64,000 nt of DNA from Clostridiaceae bacterium Marseille-Q4143 (GTDB lineage Bacteria > Bacillota > Clostridia > Lachnospirales > Lachnospiraceae): the NCBI GenBank assembly GCA_018228645.1, contig CP073693.1, positions 2,366,416 through 2,430,415 on the forward strand, given 5' to 3'. This document shows, piece by piece, positions 35,112 to 43,432 of this stretch (positions within the stretch are counted from its first letter, which is position 1; every line of letters starts with the position of its first letter). A program made the translations under genes and the position numbers. The notes under the pieces were generated by a model. That model did not search any database. It was not told the DNA's origin and worked only from the letters and a program-made list of their open reading frames with translations.

Positions 35112-35268
35112 GGTCCTGGCCGCGGGCAAGAAAACAAGCTTTCCTCAGTCCTGGCCGCGGGCAGGAAAATAAAAGCCCTATCTCGGCGAAGAGGCACCTG
35201 ACTGTCGTGTACCATTGGATGTCAATTTTTCACTCCACCGAAAATTGTCGAAATGCAAATTTTGATAT

Positions 35269-35295
35269 GAAATATGAGGATTTGTCTCATATTTC
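35269..35295. promoter_or_regulatory. Perfect 10-bp inverted repeat upstream of rloA
   Basis: GAAATATGAG (35269-35278) and CTCATATTTC (35286-35295) separated by 7 nt, ending 2 nt before the -35 hexamer. Possible operator. Confidence 0.5.
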
Positions 35296-35297
35296 TG

Positions 35298-35325
35298 TTG
35301 TAAAAATAAAAAAATGGAATATAAT
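35298..35325 (+). promoter_or_regulatory. Promoter of the rloA-rloB module
   Basis: TTGTAA (35298-35303), 16-nt spacer, TATAAT (35320-35325). Confidence 0.65.
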
Positions 35326-35367
35326 AAGAATATAGGAAAGAAGTTTGGACAAGTGGAGGTAAATAAA

Positions 35368-36594
35368 ATGTTATGCCAATTTACAGTGAAAAATTTTAAG
35401 AGTATACGGGATGAGGTAACATTTGATATGCAGGCTGCCGCCATTTCTGAGCATGAAGACAGAATTATAAAAGATAAAGATGAGGAATTATATTTACCGG
35501 TATCTGCTGTATACGGACCAAATGGCGGAGGAAAATCCAACGTTCTTGAAGCATTGCATAGTCTGGTTACGAAAGTACTGAGACCATTATATGCTACAAG
35601 TAATAACGAAGAGATCGCAATGAAAATGAAAAAACCTGTGATAGAGCCATTTGCTTTCAATGAAGGAACAAGAAATGAGCCAACAGAATTTGAATTGTTT
35701 TTTAGAACGGCAATGTCAGAGTATCGCTATGAATTGACCGTAAAAAAAGAAGTAATCGAATACGAAAGGCTGGACCGTATAAAATTGGAAACGGGACGAA
35801 AATCAGCACTTTTCGAACGAGATGAGGATGGAATTATTTTGAAAGGTGCATTTGCAAGATTAAAAACCAATGATGAATTATCCGATACATTGCCGCTGTT
35901 ATCATATCTTGGAATTACTTATGGCAAAAACGAAGTGGTACAGGAGGTGCTTGACTGGTTTGATGAAGAGATTAATTTTCTGAATTATGGAAATCCTATG
36001 CAGGAATTACGAATGGCTATTTCTAAGTCAGAGGATGTAAAAAGACTGATGCTTCAGATGATTCAGGAAATGGATTTGGATATTGTAGATTTCCGTGTAG
36101 AAGAAAAGGAGAATGACCGGATCGAAGTGTTTACAAAACACGTAGTGGATGGATATGAAGCAGAATTGAATTTGGTTGATGAATCCAGTGGAACAAAAAA
36201 ATTATTTGGATTGCTCCCATTCATTGCAAAAAGTTTATTGAGAGGAACGACACTTGTGATTGACGAACTGGATGCAAAGATCCATCCGGTATTGCTTAGA
36301 TATCTTATTATGATGTTTAGCAATATGGAAAAGAATAAAAAGGGTGCACAGTTGATTTTTACATCGCATGATTTGTCTACTATGAACAGCGAAGTTTTCA
36401 GAAGAGACGAAATCTGGTTTGTAGCAAAAGGGAACCGTCAGAATTCAAAATTATATTCTCTTGTAGAATTTAAAAATAAGAAAGGTGAATCTGTACGTAA
36501 GGATGCTAAGTTCGATAAACAGTATCTGGAAGGAAAATATGGTGCAGATCCATACCTCAGAAAGATTATAGATTGGGGGACGGTGAATGGCTAA
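35368..36594 (+). CDS. RloA-type AAA ATPase (AbiL/RloAB defence module)
   Basis: The 408-aa ABC/SMC-like ATPase has Walker A YGPNGGGKSN (about residues 49-58) and Walker B TLVIDELDAKIHP near 295, then TSHD (H-loop). The N-terminal FTVKNFKSIRDEVTFDM is typical of AAA_15/AAA_21 OLD-like proteins. Followed by rloB with an 8-nt overlap, this is the two-gene RloA/RloB (AbiL-type) arrangement, proposed to act in phage defence with a TOPRIM nuclease partner. ATG at 35368 has GGAGGT upstream. The gene is intact, but its partner is broken. Confidence 0.85.
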   Translation: MLCQFTVKNFKSIRDEVTFDMQAAAISEHEDRIIKDKDEELYLPVSAVYGPNGGGKSNVLEALHSLVTKVLRPLYATSNNEEIAMKMKKPVIEPFAFNEGTRNEPTEFELFFRTAMSEYRYELTVKKEVIEYERLDRIKLETGRKSALFERDEDGIILKGAFARLKTNDELSDTLPLLSYLGITYGKNEVVQEVLDWFDEEINFLNYGNPMQELRMAISKSEDVKRLMLQMIQEMDLDIVDFRVEEKENDRIEVFTKHVVDGYEAELNLVDESSGTKKLFGLLPFIAKSLLRGTTLVIDELDAKIHPVLLRYLIMMFSNMEKNKKGAQLIFTSHDLSTMNSEVFRRDEIWFVAKGNRQNSKLYSLVEFKNKKGESVRKDAKFDKQYLEGKYGADPYLRKIIDWGTVNG

Positions 36595-37299
36595 AAGAGG
36601 CAGAAAAGAGAAAGACAACTGGAAGAAGAAACGTCGGCAGGAATATCTGGAAAAGAAAGAATTCCGCTACTATATTTTCTGCGAGGGACAAGCAACGGAA
36701 CCTAAATATTTCCAATGATTCAAACGGTATATTGAAGATAATCCTATTTATCGGGATATGGTTTTAATAGAAATTGAAGGCTGCCAGGCTGAGACGATGC
36801 GTGTAATCGGGAAAGCTGAAGAGTATGTGCGTGAGAATAAGATTACAAAAGGGCAGATATGGTGTGTCTATGATAAAGACAGTTTTCCATCCAGTGATGT
36901 CAATGGAGTAGTCCAGCGGGCAGAAGTATTGAATCAAAAAAATTCGGATGTTCAGTACTATGCGGCGTGGAGTAACGAGTGTATTGAATTCTGGTTCATG
37001 TTACATTTTGCATATTACACGGCAAATAATCATAGATCCGAGTGTAAGAAATTTTTGAATGAGAAATTTCAAGAACTGGGGATTGGAAAGTATGAGAGAA
37101 TATGGATAACATATTTGAGACACTGATGAATGGTGGAAATCCGAAGCTGGCAATTCGATATGCGAGACGGATTATTAAAAATGGAGAGGGAAGAACACCG
37201 GCGGAGATAGCACCAGGAACGAAGGTGTATGAGTTGGTGGAGGAACTAGCGAAATATTTGCCGGAGGAACAGAAGAAATATTTTACGGAGGATGTATGA
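36587..37299 (+). pseudogene. RloB-family TOPRIM-like protein, disrupted by nonsense and frameshift
   Basis: From the ATG at 36587 the reading frame gives MAKRGRKEKDNWKKKRR, then the family segment YYIFCEGQATEPKYFQ. It stops at an in-frame TGA (36716-36718) at codon 44. The same frame resumes with FKRYIEDNPIYRD and continues to WSNECIEFWFMLHF; near 37100 it shifts into another frame that carries the rest (MDNIFETLMNGGNPKLAIRYA through EDV). Undoing one TGA (probably TGG before) and one indel would restore about 235 residues. Resolved at RNA or protein level the gene could still be partly active, but loss of function is most likely. Confidence 0.82.
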
Positions 37300-37320
37300 G
37301 GATACTTATGCATACTCTTA

Positions 37321-37614
37321 TTCTACTTCTGCGGCATGGAGGAACTGCATCTGCCGGAGTCACTGGAAGTGCTGGAAGAGTCCGCATTTTTCAAATGCAC
37401 GAAACTGACCGAAGTCTGCCTCCCGGAGAGCGTCCGCTATATCGGTAAATGGGTGTTCCATGGCTGTAACCGCCTCCGCACCCTAGAGATCCGGCACGAT
37501 CCCGAATACATAGGTCCGTGGATCATTAACAAGGCTACCAAGATCCGGTGTTATCAGGAGTCAAAGGTGGATGCATATTGCCAGGAATCTGACTTTGAGG
37601 TGGAGTATCTCTAA
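37321..37614 (+). pseudogene. 3' fragment of an LRR gene
   Basis: Homologous to the last 98 codons of the 34034 gene, starting abruptly at 37320, 20 nt after rloB. Counted by eye, the 295-nt overlap has about 32 differences, nearly all synonymous; about four amino acids differ. The 5' part of the gene is missing and no start with a ribosome binding site is visible (the ATG at 37336 is an internal Met). It ends at a GGGG/CCCC terminator (37613-37637). Confidence 0.85.
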
Positions 37615-37637
37615 AGGGGCGTAGGATGCCCCTTTTT
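37613..37637 (+). terminator. Terminator after the LRR fragment
   Basis: AAAGGGG pairs with CCCCTTT, copy of the hairpin at 34873. Confidence 0.75.
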
Positions 37638-37688
37638 TGTTGTCTCGCCGGGATCGTGGCTGCTCCCTTTGCTCAAGCCGCCGGGGGC

Positions 37689-37851
37689 GTGGGTCTATAT
37701 CATTTCCACCCCTGTTCCAGTTCCTGCTTTCTGGCGCCACAACAAGCTTTCGTAGGTGAAATGGGCCAGAAACGCAGATTGGTGGCCGCGAGTTCCTATG
37801 TTTTCGAAAAGGGCAGGAATTTTAGTAAGCAAGTTGGGCGCTGAGACCCAC
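37689..37851. repeat. 163-nt inverted-repeat-bounded element, copy B
   Basis: GTGGGTCT (37689-37696) and AGACCCAC (37844-37851) at the ends, with the same internal palindrome as copy A. The 428-nt gap between 37615 and 38042 otherwise holds a GCGGGCA-containing tail and the adh promoter. Confidence 0.75.
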
Positions 37852-37958
37852 AGCCCCGACCGCGGGCAGGAAAAACAAAGCACCACGCCTCAGTCGCGGG
37901 CATTAAAACAGGGTCATAAGATATTCCAAATCAGTATGTCAATAATATAACAAACTTA

Positions 37959-37986
37959 TTGACTATTTGAAAAACAGGTGTATAGT
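37959..37986 (+). promoter_or_regulatory. Promoter of the alcohol dehydrogenase gene
   Basis: TTGACT (37959-37964), 16-nt spacer, TATAGT (37981-37986). Confidence 0.65.
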
Positions 37987-38042
37987 AAAGATTGTGAAAG
38001 AAAAAACAATTTCACCTATCAGCAGAATGGAGGATTGAAAAG

Positions 38043-39191
38043 ATGGCAAACAGAATCGTTTTAAATGAAACATCTTATCATGGGAAAGGAGCCATTCAGG
38101 AGATCGCAGGAGAAGTAACCCGCAGAGGCTTCCGAAAGGCATTTGTATGTTCGGGTCCGACCCTTTATAAGCATGGGGTAACCAAGAAAGTGACCGATGT
38201 ACTGGAGCAGGCAGGATGTCCTTATGAGGTTTATACCAATATTAAAGAGAACCCGACCATTGAGAATGTGCAGGATGGTGTGAAAGCATACAAAGCATCC
38301 GGAGCAGACTTTATCGTAGCACTGGGAGGTGGTTCTCCCATGGATACGGCAAAGGCAATCGGAATTATCATCAATAACCCGGAGTTCGAGGATGTGAGAA
38401 GTCTGGAAGGTGTAGCACCGACCAAGAATCCGTCGGTTCCGATTATTGCAGTTCCGACCACAGCAGGTACTGCATCAGAGATTACCATTAACTATGTCAT
38501 TACCGACACCGAAAAGAGAAGAAAATTCGTATGTGTTGATACCCATGATATTCCGATTGTGGCAGTGGTTGACCCGGATATGATGTCATCTATGCCGAAG
38601 GGACTGACGGCAGCAACCGGCATGGACGCGCTGACCCACGCCATTGAAGGATACATTACCAAGGCAGCATGGGAGATGACGGACATGTTCCATCTGAAAG
38701 CCATCGAGCTGATTTCTTCTTCCTTAAGAGGTGCAGTTGAGAATACACCGGAAGGCCGGGAAGGAATGGCACTTGGCCAGTATGTTGCAGGAATGGGATT
38801 TTCCAACGTAGGACTTGGAATTGTACATTCCATGGCACATGCATTGGGAGCTGTCTATGACACTCCGCATGGTGTGGCAAATGCAATTCTGCTTCCGACG
38901 GTTATGGAATTTAACGCAGATGCGACCGGAGAGAAATACAGAGACATTGCAAAGGCAATGGGCGTTCAAGGAACAGAGACCATGAGTCAGGAAGAATACC
39001 GGAAAGCAGCCGTTGATGCGGTCCGCAAACTGGCTTCTGATGTTGGTATTCCGAAAGACCTGAAAGGAATTGCAAAAGAAGAGGATGTACGGTTCTTAAG
39101 TGAAAGTGCAGTGGCAGATGCCTGCGCACCGGGTAACCCGAAAGAGGCAACTCTGGAAGATATTGAGATGCTGTACCGCAAACTTCTGTAA
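38043..39191 (+). CDS. Iron-containing alcohol dehydrogenase (lactaldehyde/1,2-propanediol type)
   Basis: A 382-aa group-III dehydrogenase that interconverts aldehydes and alcohols with NAD(P)H. Landmarks: ALGGGSPMDTAKAIG (nucleotide binding, about 93-107), the metal-binding GMDALTHAIEGYI and the long signature GIVHSMAHALGAVYDTPHGVANAILLP with its His ligands. The sequence looks closest to FucO/lactaldehyde reductases, but substrate is uncertain. ATG at 38043 follows GGAGG. Monocistronic; ends at a hairpin (39233-39275). Confidence 0.92.
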   Translation: MANRIVLNETSYHGKGAIQEIAGEVTRRGFRKAFVCSGPTLYKHGVTKKVTDVLEQAGCPYEVYTNIKENPTIENVQDGVKAYKASGADFIVALGGGSPMDTAKAIGIIINNPEFEDVRSLEGVAPTKNPSVPIIAVPTTAGTASEITINYVITDTEKRRKFVCVDTHDIPIVAVVDPDMMSSMPKGLTAATGMDALTHAIEGYITKAAWEMTDMFHLKAIELISSSLRGAVENTPEGREGMALGQYVAGMGFSNVGLGIVHSMAHALGAVYDTPHGVANAILLPTVMEFNADATGEKYRDIAKAMGVQGTETMSQEEYRKAAVDAVRKLASDVGIPKDLKGIAKEEDVRFLSESAVADACAPGNPKEATLEDIEMLYRKLL

Positions 39192-39232
39192 AGACGTTAT
39201 CCACCATTACATACTTCCTATATACGATATGG

Positions 39233-39277
39233 AAATGCCGCTATGCCGTTTACCAAGACGGTAAAGCGGCATTTTCA
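39233..39277 (+). terminator. Intrinsic terminator
   Basis: AAATGCCGCT pairs with AGCGGCATTT (inner CCGTTTACC/GGTAAAG-like stem), followed by T. Confidence 0.82.
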
Positions 39278-39362
39278 TGTTTCTGGAAACTTAAGAAAAT
39301 CTTCATTTGATTTATTCCGTAAATCTGATACAATAGGCGGCACAGGAGGAGCATAATTGTAA

Positions 39363-40244
39363 ATGGAAAAGAAAAGAATAATAGCAGTGGGTATCCTTCT
39401 GGCAGCTCTGGTAGCGGTATGGCTGGGGGTACGGCAGCTGTCCGGAACGGAGCAGATCACACATCCGGCGCTTACGATTACGGCGCTGCCGGTAGGAAAG
39501 GCAGACGCACTGATTCTTAGGACGGATGACTGGGCGGCCATGATTGACACTGGAGAGGAAAGGAATGGTTTCTATATCCGTGAGACACTGGAGGCGGCAG
39601 GCATTGATCACCTGAATCTTCTGCTGGTCACTCATTTTGATAAGGATCATGTGGGCAGTGCGGCAGAGCTTCTGGAGACGGTTGGCGCAGATCAGGTACT
39701 GATGCCGGATTATGAAGGAACAAGACCCGAGTATGCGGCATTTCTGTCGGCATTGGAAGTACATCCGGAGACGGAGGTGCAGCGGATAACTGGAACGGAA
39801 ACACTGGAAATTCCTGCAGGATCGGTGAACACATCTCTTACGATTTATTCGGCGGATGATCCGGAAGAAATTCAGGATACGGAAGATGAATATGATAATG
39901 ATATGTCTCTGGTAGCAAAGCTTACCTGCGGCGAACGGAAATTTTTATTTACCGGTGATATTGAAAAGACCAGAATCAGTCAGATGCTGGACTCTGGTGT
40001 GGACTGGACGGCGGACTGGATCAAGATGCCGCATCACGGCCGTTATCAGAAAAAGACAGAGAAACTGCTGGAAGCGGTAAAACCGACTTATGCAGTGATC
40101 TGTGATGCAGAGGAACAACCGGTGGAAGATAAGACGATGGAAGCACTTCAAAAGAGAAAAATTTACAGCTGGGAGACAGAAAATGGCCTGGTGGAAACCA
40201 TAACCGATGGAAAGAAAATAGAAATCAGACAGGAGAATGAATAA
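39363..40244 (+). CDS. Membrane-anchored MBL-fold hydrolase (ComEC-like)
   Basis: A 293-aa protein with one N-terminal hydrophobic segment (about 6-24), then a metallo-beta-lactamase fold like the C-terminal part of ComEC. Key motifs are the zinc site LVTHFDKDHVGSA (about 78-90), the FLFTGDIE segment and KMPHHGRYQKK near 216-226. It is a probable hydrolase facing outside. It lacks the rest of ComEC, so a DNA-uptake role is not implied. AGGAGGAG precedes the ATG by about 11 nt. It is followed within 1 nt by a lipoprotein gene. Confidence 0.85.
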   Translation: MEKKRIIAVGILLAALVAVWLGVRQLSGTEQITHPALTITALPVGKADALILRTDDWAAMIDTGEERNGFYIRETLEAAGIDHLNLLLVTHFDKDHVGSAAELLETVGADQVLMPDYEGTRPEYAAFLSALEVHPETEVQRITGTETLEIPAGSVNTSLTIYSADDPEEIQDTEDEYDNDMSLVAKLTCGERKFLFTGDIEKTRISQMLDSGVDWTADWIKMPHHGRYQKKTEKLLEAVKPTYAVICDAEEQPVEDKTMEALQKRKIYSWETENGLVETITDGKKIEIRQENE

Positions 40245-40245
40245 T

Positions 40246-40953
40246 ATGAAGAAAAAACAACTGGCAGTATGGATGATGACAGCAGCGTTGAGCGCAGTAA
40301 TGATGACAGGATGTGGACAGAAAGACACCGTAGAACAGACCGAAAATACCGAGCAGGTAGAAAATACAGAAGATCAGGCAGCGGGTTCTGAAGAAGCTGC
40401 TATACCGGATGAAGATATGGAAATGGACCCGGAATTTGGTGTAGATTCTGAAGAAACGTCTGCAGCTGTATTTGGAGTCATCACCGATGTAGGTGAAAAT
40501 GAAATTATAGTAGATAATCAGTCCGGTGTTTCTTCAGAAGGTGAGATCATCCTGATGATTGACCCGGATCATACGTATCTTCTGGATGCATCAACCGGAC
40601 TTCCAGTGGATGTGAAGGATGTACAGGCAGGAGACAGCTTTGAAGCTTATCTTGGGGATGCTATGACCATGTCCCTTCCGCCGCAGAATACACCGGATAT
40701 CGTATTTGTAAATGTTCCGGAAGACATTGCCATGCCGGCCTACGCTGTGGCAGCGGAAGACCCGACAGAAACGAACGGCATCTGGACACTGAAGGCAACT
40801 GACGGAACGGTTTATGAAGTGACAGAAGATGCCCAGGTAGTGCCGTATCTTACCAAAAATATCGTGAAGATGCAGGATGTACAGAAAGGAACCGCATGTG
40901 CCATCTGGTATGATGATCAGAATCAGGTACAGAAAGTGATGATCCTGGAGTAA
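40246..40953 (+). CDS. Lipoprotein of unknown function
   Basis: A 235-aa protein with a signal peptide and lipobox MMTGC (about residues 19-23), an acidic Glu/Thr tether (25-65), then a small beta-rich domain (70-235) with repeated VTEDAQVVPYLTKNIVKMQDV / DVQAGDSFEAYL-like strands. No enzymatic motif is visible. I chose the ATG at 40246 because AGGAG lies 10 nt upstream; the ATG at 40237 is too near. It forms a two-gene unit with the MBL hydrolase. Confidence 0.75.
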   Translation: MKKKQLAVWMMTAALSAVMMTGCGQKDTVEQTENTEQVENTEDQAAGSEEAAIPDEDMEMDPEFGVDSEETSAAVFGVITDVGENEIIVDNQSGVSSEGEIILMIDPDHTYLLDASTGLPVDVKDVQAGDSFEAYLGDAMTMSLPPQNTPDIVFVNVPEDIAMPAYAVAAEDPTETNGIWTLKATDGTVYEVTEDAQVVPYLTKNIVKMQDVQKGTACAIWYDDQNQVQKVMILE

Positions 40954-40955
40954 TG

Positions 40956-40995
40956 TGAAATCCCCGGCAGTGTATAAATTGCCGGGGATTTTTAT
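40956..40995 (+). terminator. Intrinsic terminator (palindrome 1 of a near-identical pair)
   Basis: AATCCCCGGCA pairs with TGCCGGGGATT, followed by TTTTA. A nearly identical hairpin is at 42091-42125, beyond the Rpn gene. Confidence 0.88.
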
Positions 40996-41005
40996 CGAAT
41001 AATTG

Positions 41006-41034
41006 TTGTTTTCTTTATAACTATGTGTTACAAT
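41006..41034 (+). promoter_or_regulatory. Candidate promoter of the Rpn-type gene
   Basis: TTGTTT (41006-41011), 17-nt spacer, TACAAT (41029-41034). It leaves a leader of about 190 nt in which I see no RNA motif. Confidence 0.5.
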
Positions 41035-41231
41035 CTGAATACAAAGATAACAACATATCTTATATCTTATTCTCGGAGCTCTGATCGAGCGAAATTCCCG
41101 GAAAAGGAAAAAATTAATATAGAACGGATGCGGGAAGAAGCTTCTTTCAGGGAAGGAGGATCTGTGATAAAATAATAGAAAACAAGTTTTTCTTCTGATA
41201 TCTGGGCTATGGAGTGTAAGGGGACAATAAT

Positions 41232-42083
41232 ATGAAAAAGAAGAAAAACGATGATTTTTTAATGTCACCGACAGTAGATTACTGTTTTAAAGAACTTTTG
41301 GCTTATCCGGAAGTGAGAAAGGGATTTGTGGCGGCTATTCTTGGTAAGAATCCAGAGGAAATTGAAGAAACCATATTAATGCCGACGATTCTGAGCAAAG
41401 ATACGGAAAATGGAAAATATGGTATTCTGGATGTTCGGGTTTGTATGAAAAATGGTACACAGATGGATCTGGAAATGCAGGTTGCGCCATTCAAATTCTG
41501 GGACAATCGGGTGATTTTTTATCTTAGTAAAATGTATACGGATCAAATCAAAGAGGGCCATAAATACGAAGATTTAAAACCCTGTATTCATGTCAGTATT
41601 TTGAATTTTAACCTGTTTCCGGAAGATCAGGAATGTATCCGTGAAATTGCGTTTTGTGATTTGACAACAAAGCAGAAGTATACAGATTTGATGGAGATTT
41701 ATGTGTTGGAACTGAAGAAACTTCCACCGGAACAAAAGAAGGAACCGCTGATTGTCAAATGGATGCGGTTTCTGTCCGCAGAAAAGAAGGAGGATTTTGA
41801 AAAAATGGCAGAAGAAGATACTTATATCAATGAAGCCTACGAAGTTCTGCAAAAATTAAGTGCTGACGAACGAAAGCGCCTGGAATACGAAGCGAGACAG
41901 AAAGCAATATTGGATTATAATTCACAAATGAGCAGTTCGAGAGAAGAAGGAATTCGAATTGGTGAAGCACGCCTTAAGGTTTTGTGTGATCATCTGTTAA
42001 ATGATGGTCGTATAGAAGATCTACGGAAGGCGGTCTCCGATGAAGCGTATACAGAAAAACTGTATAAAGAATATGGACTATAA
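41232..42083 (+). CDS. Rpn-family recombination-promoting nuclease (PD-(D/E)xK, transposase-like)
   Basis: The 283-aa protein matches the Rpn/PDDEXK_2 group. It starts MKKKKNDDFLMSPTVDYCFKEL-like with the conserved DYCFKELLAYPEVRKGFVAAILG. The catalytic core is ILDVRVCMKNGTQMDLEMQ (Asp near 71 and Glu-x-Gln at 83-85). The C terminus is a Glu/Lys-rich helix with EARQKAILDYNSQ. These proteins are widespread in Firmicutes, often in many copies, and produce DNA breaks that promote recombination. It is flanked by two near-identical palindromes. Confidence 0.88.
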   Translation: MKKKKNDDFLMSPTVDYCFKELLAYPEVRKGFVAAILGKNPEEIEETILMPTILSKDTENGKYGILDVRVCMKNGTQMDLEMQVAPFKFWDNRVIFYLSKMYTDQIKEGHKYEDLKPCIHVSILNFNLFPEDQECIREIAFCDLTTKQKYTDLMEIYVLELKKLPPEQKKEPLIVKWMRFLSAEKKEDFEKMAEEDTYINEAYEVLQKLSADERKRLEYEARQKAILDYNSQMSSSREEGIRIGEARLKVLCDHLLNDGRIEDLRKAVSDEAYTEKLYKEYGL

Positions 42084-42090
42084 TAAGAAA

Positions 42091-42125
42091 AATCCCCGGC
42101 AGCGTATAAACTGCCGGGGATTATT
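42091..42125. terminator. Bidirectional terminator (palindrome 2)
   Basis: AATCCCCGGCAG pairs with CTGCCGGGGATT, then TATTTT; close copy of the hairpin at 40956-40995. It serves the Rpn gene and possibly the convergent coaBC. Confidence 0.85.
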
Positions 42126-43310
42126 TTACTTAAAAATTCTATTCAAAATCTGATGCGCCACTTCTTCTTTACTCATAAGCGGCAGTTCTTCCGCACCTTC
42201 TCTGGTGATCAGGGTGACTACATTGGTATCGGTGCCAAAACCTGCACCGGTGGTTTTCAGGTTATTCGCCACAATCATATCCACATTCTTTTTCGTGAGC
42301 TTGGCAGTGGAATTTTCCAGCATATGCTCCGTTTCCATGGAGAAGCCGCACAGAAACTGACCGTCGTGTTTGTGATCGCCCAGATATTTTAAAATATCGG
42401 TGGTTCGTTTCAGCGGAATACTCATGTCTCCGTCTTTTTTCTTTACCTTTTCGGAGCTGACGTCTGCAGGGGTGTAGTCAGCTACAGCGGCCGCTTTGAT
42501 GATGGCATCCTGTTCGGCTGCGTGAGCAGACACTGCCTCGAACATATCCTGCGCAGATGTGATGGGGATTACCTTCACAAAGGGCGGTGGGGTAATGGAG
42601 ACAGGACCGGATATCAGGGTGACATCTGCACCGCGAAGTGAAGCGGCATGGGCGATGGCATATCCCATCTTTCCGGTGGAATGGTTGGTAAGATAGCGGA
42701 CCGGATCCAATGCCTCCTGGGTAGGTCCGGCAGTGACCAGCACTTTCTTACCGAGCAGATCTTTTTCGCATGCCAGATGCTGCTCAATATGGGAGAGAAG
42801 TACTTCCGGTTCCGGCATTTTACCTGCACCGGTGTCACCGCATGCCAGATATCCGCTGGCAGGCTCGATCACTTCCCAACCGTACTTTTTGAGGATGGAC
42901 AGGTTATCCTGAACGATCGGATTTTCAAACATGGCAGTGTTCATGGCCGGAGACAGAAGCTTCGGGCATTTGCAGGCCAGGATGGTGGTGGTGAGCATAT
43001 CGTCGGCAATGCCGTGAGCAAGCTTTCCAATGATATTGGCGGAAGCCGGGGCAACCAGTACCAGATCCGCTTTCTTTGCTACGGAAATATGTTCCACCTC
43101 GAAAGTGAAATTCCGGTCAAAAGTATCGATGAGACATTTATTTCCAGTGAGGGTCTCAAAGGTCACCGGTGTGATAAACTGCGCTGCATTTCTGGTCATA
43201 ATGACCTGCACATCGCAGTGCTGCTTTTTCAGGGCACTGGCTAAAGATGCAATTTTATAAGCAGCGATGCTCCCGGTTACGCCGAGAACTACGCATTTAT
43301 TCTTTAACAT
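42126..43310 (-). CDS. coaBC: Bifunctional phosphopantothenoylcysteine decarboxylase/synthetase
   Basis: The 394-aa CoaBC carries out the second and third steps of coenzyme A synthesis. The N-terminal CoaC (HFCD flavoprotein) half has the substrate-recognition motif SPAMNTAMFENP (about 105-116) and VAPASANIIGKLAHGIADD. The C-terminal CoaB half has VTAGPTQEALDPVRYLTNHSTGKMG near 195-219. The start ATG at 43310 has GGAGG upstream; 51 further codons in the same frame lie in the spacer. It is divergent from coaX, so CoA biosynthesis genes share this locus. Confidence 0.95.
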   Translation of the reverse strand: MLKNKCVVLGVTGSIAAYKIASLASALKKQHCDVQVIMTRNAAQFITPVTFETLTGNKCLIDTFDRNFTFEVEHISVAKKADLVLVAPASANIIGKLAHGIADDMLTTTILACKCPKLLSPAMNTAMFENPIVQDNLSILKKYGWEVIEPASGYLACGDTGAGKMPEPEVLLSHIEQHLACEKDLLGKKVLVTAGPTQEALDPVRYLTNHSTGKMGYAIAHAASLRGADVTLISGPVSITPPPFVKVIPITSAQDMFEAVSAHAAEQDAIIKAAAVADYTPADVSSEKVKKKDGDMSIPLKRTTDILKYLGDHKHDGQFLCGFSMETEHMLENSTAKLTKKNVDMIVANNLKTTGAGFGTDTNVVTLITREGAEELPLMSKEEVAHQILNRIFK

Positions 43311-43432
43311 AGAAAACCTCCATGGTTTGTAATCATCATAAATATGGCATAAAGCCATGGAAAAGTAAAGGAAAAGATGGTAGAATAAGAGATAATTTGG
43401 CATTTGATTATAACGAAATGAGGGATAAAAAT

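Noticed and set aside
34905..35201. Plus-strand 98-aa ORF in the same spacer
   Set aside because: It covers the terminator and the repeat element and has no homologous frame of equal length in copy B (only 72 aa).
34955..35215. Minus-strand ORF inside repeat element A, also seen in copy B (37695-37886)
   Set aside because: The two ORF copies differ mostly by amino-acid changes and lack a plausible ribosome binding site; the DNA element explains the similarity.
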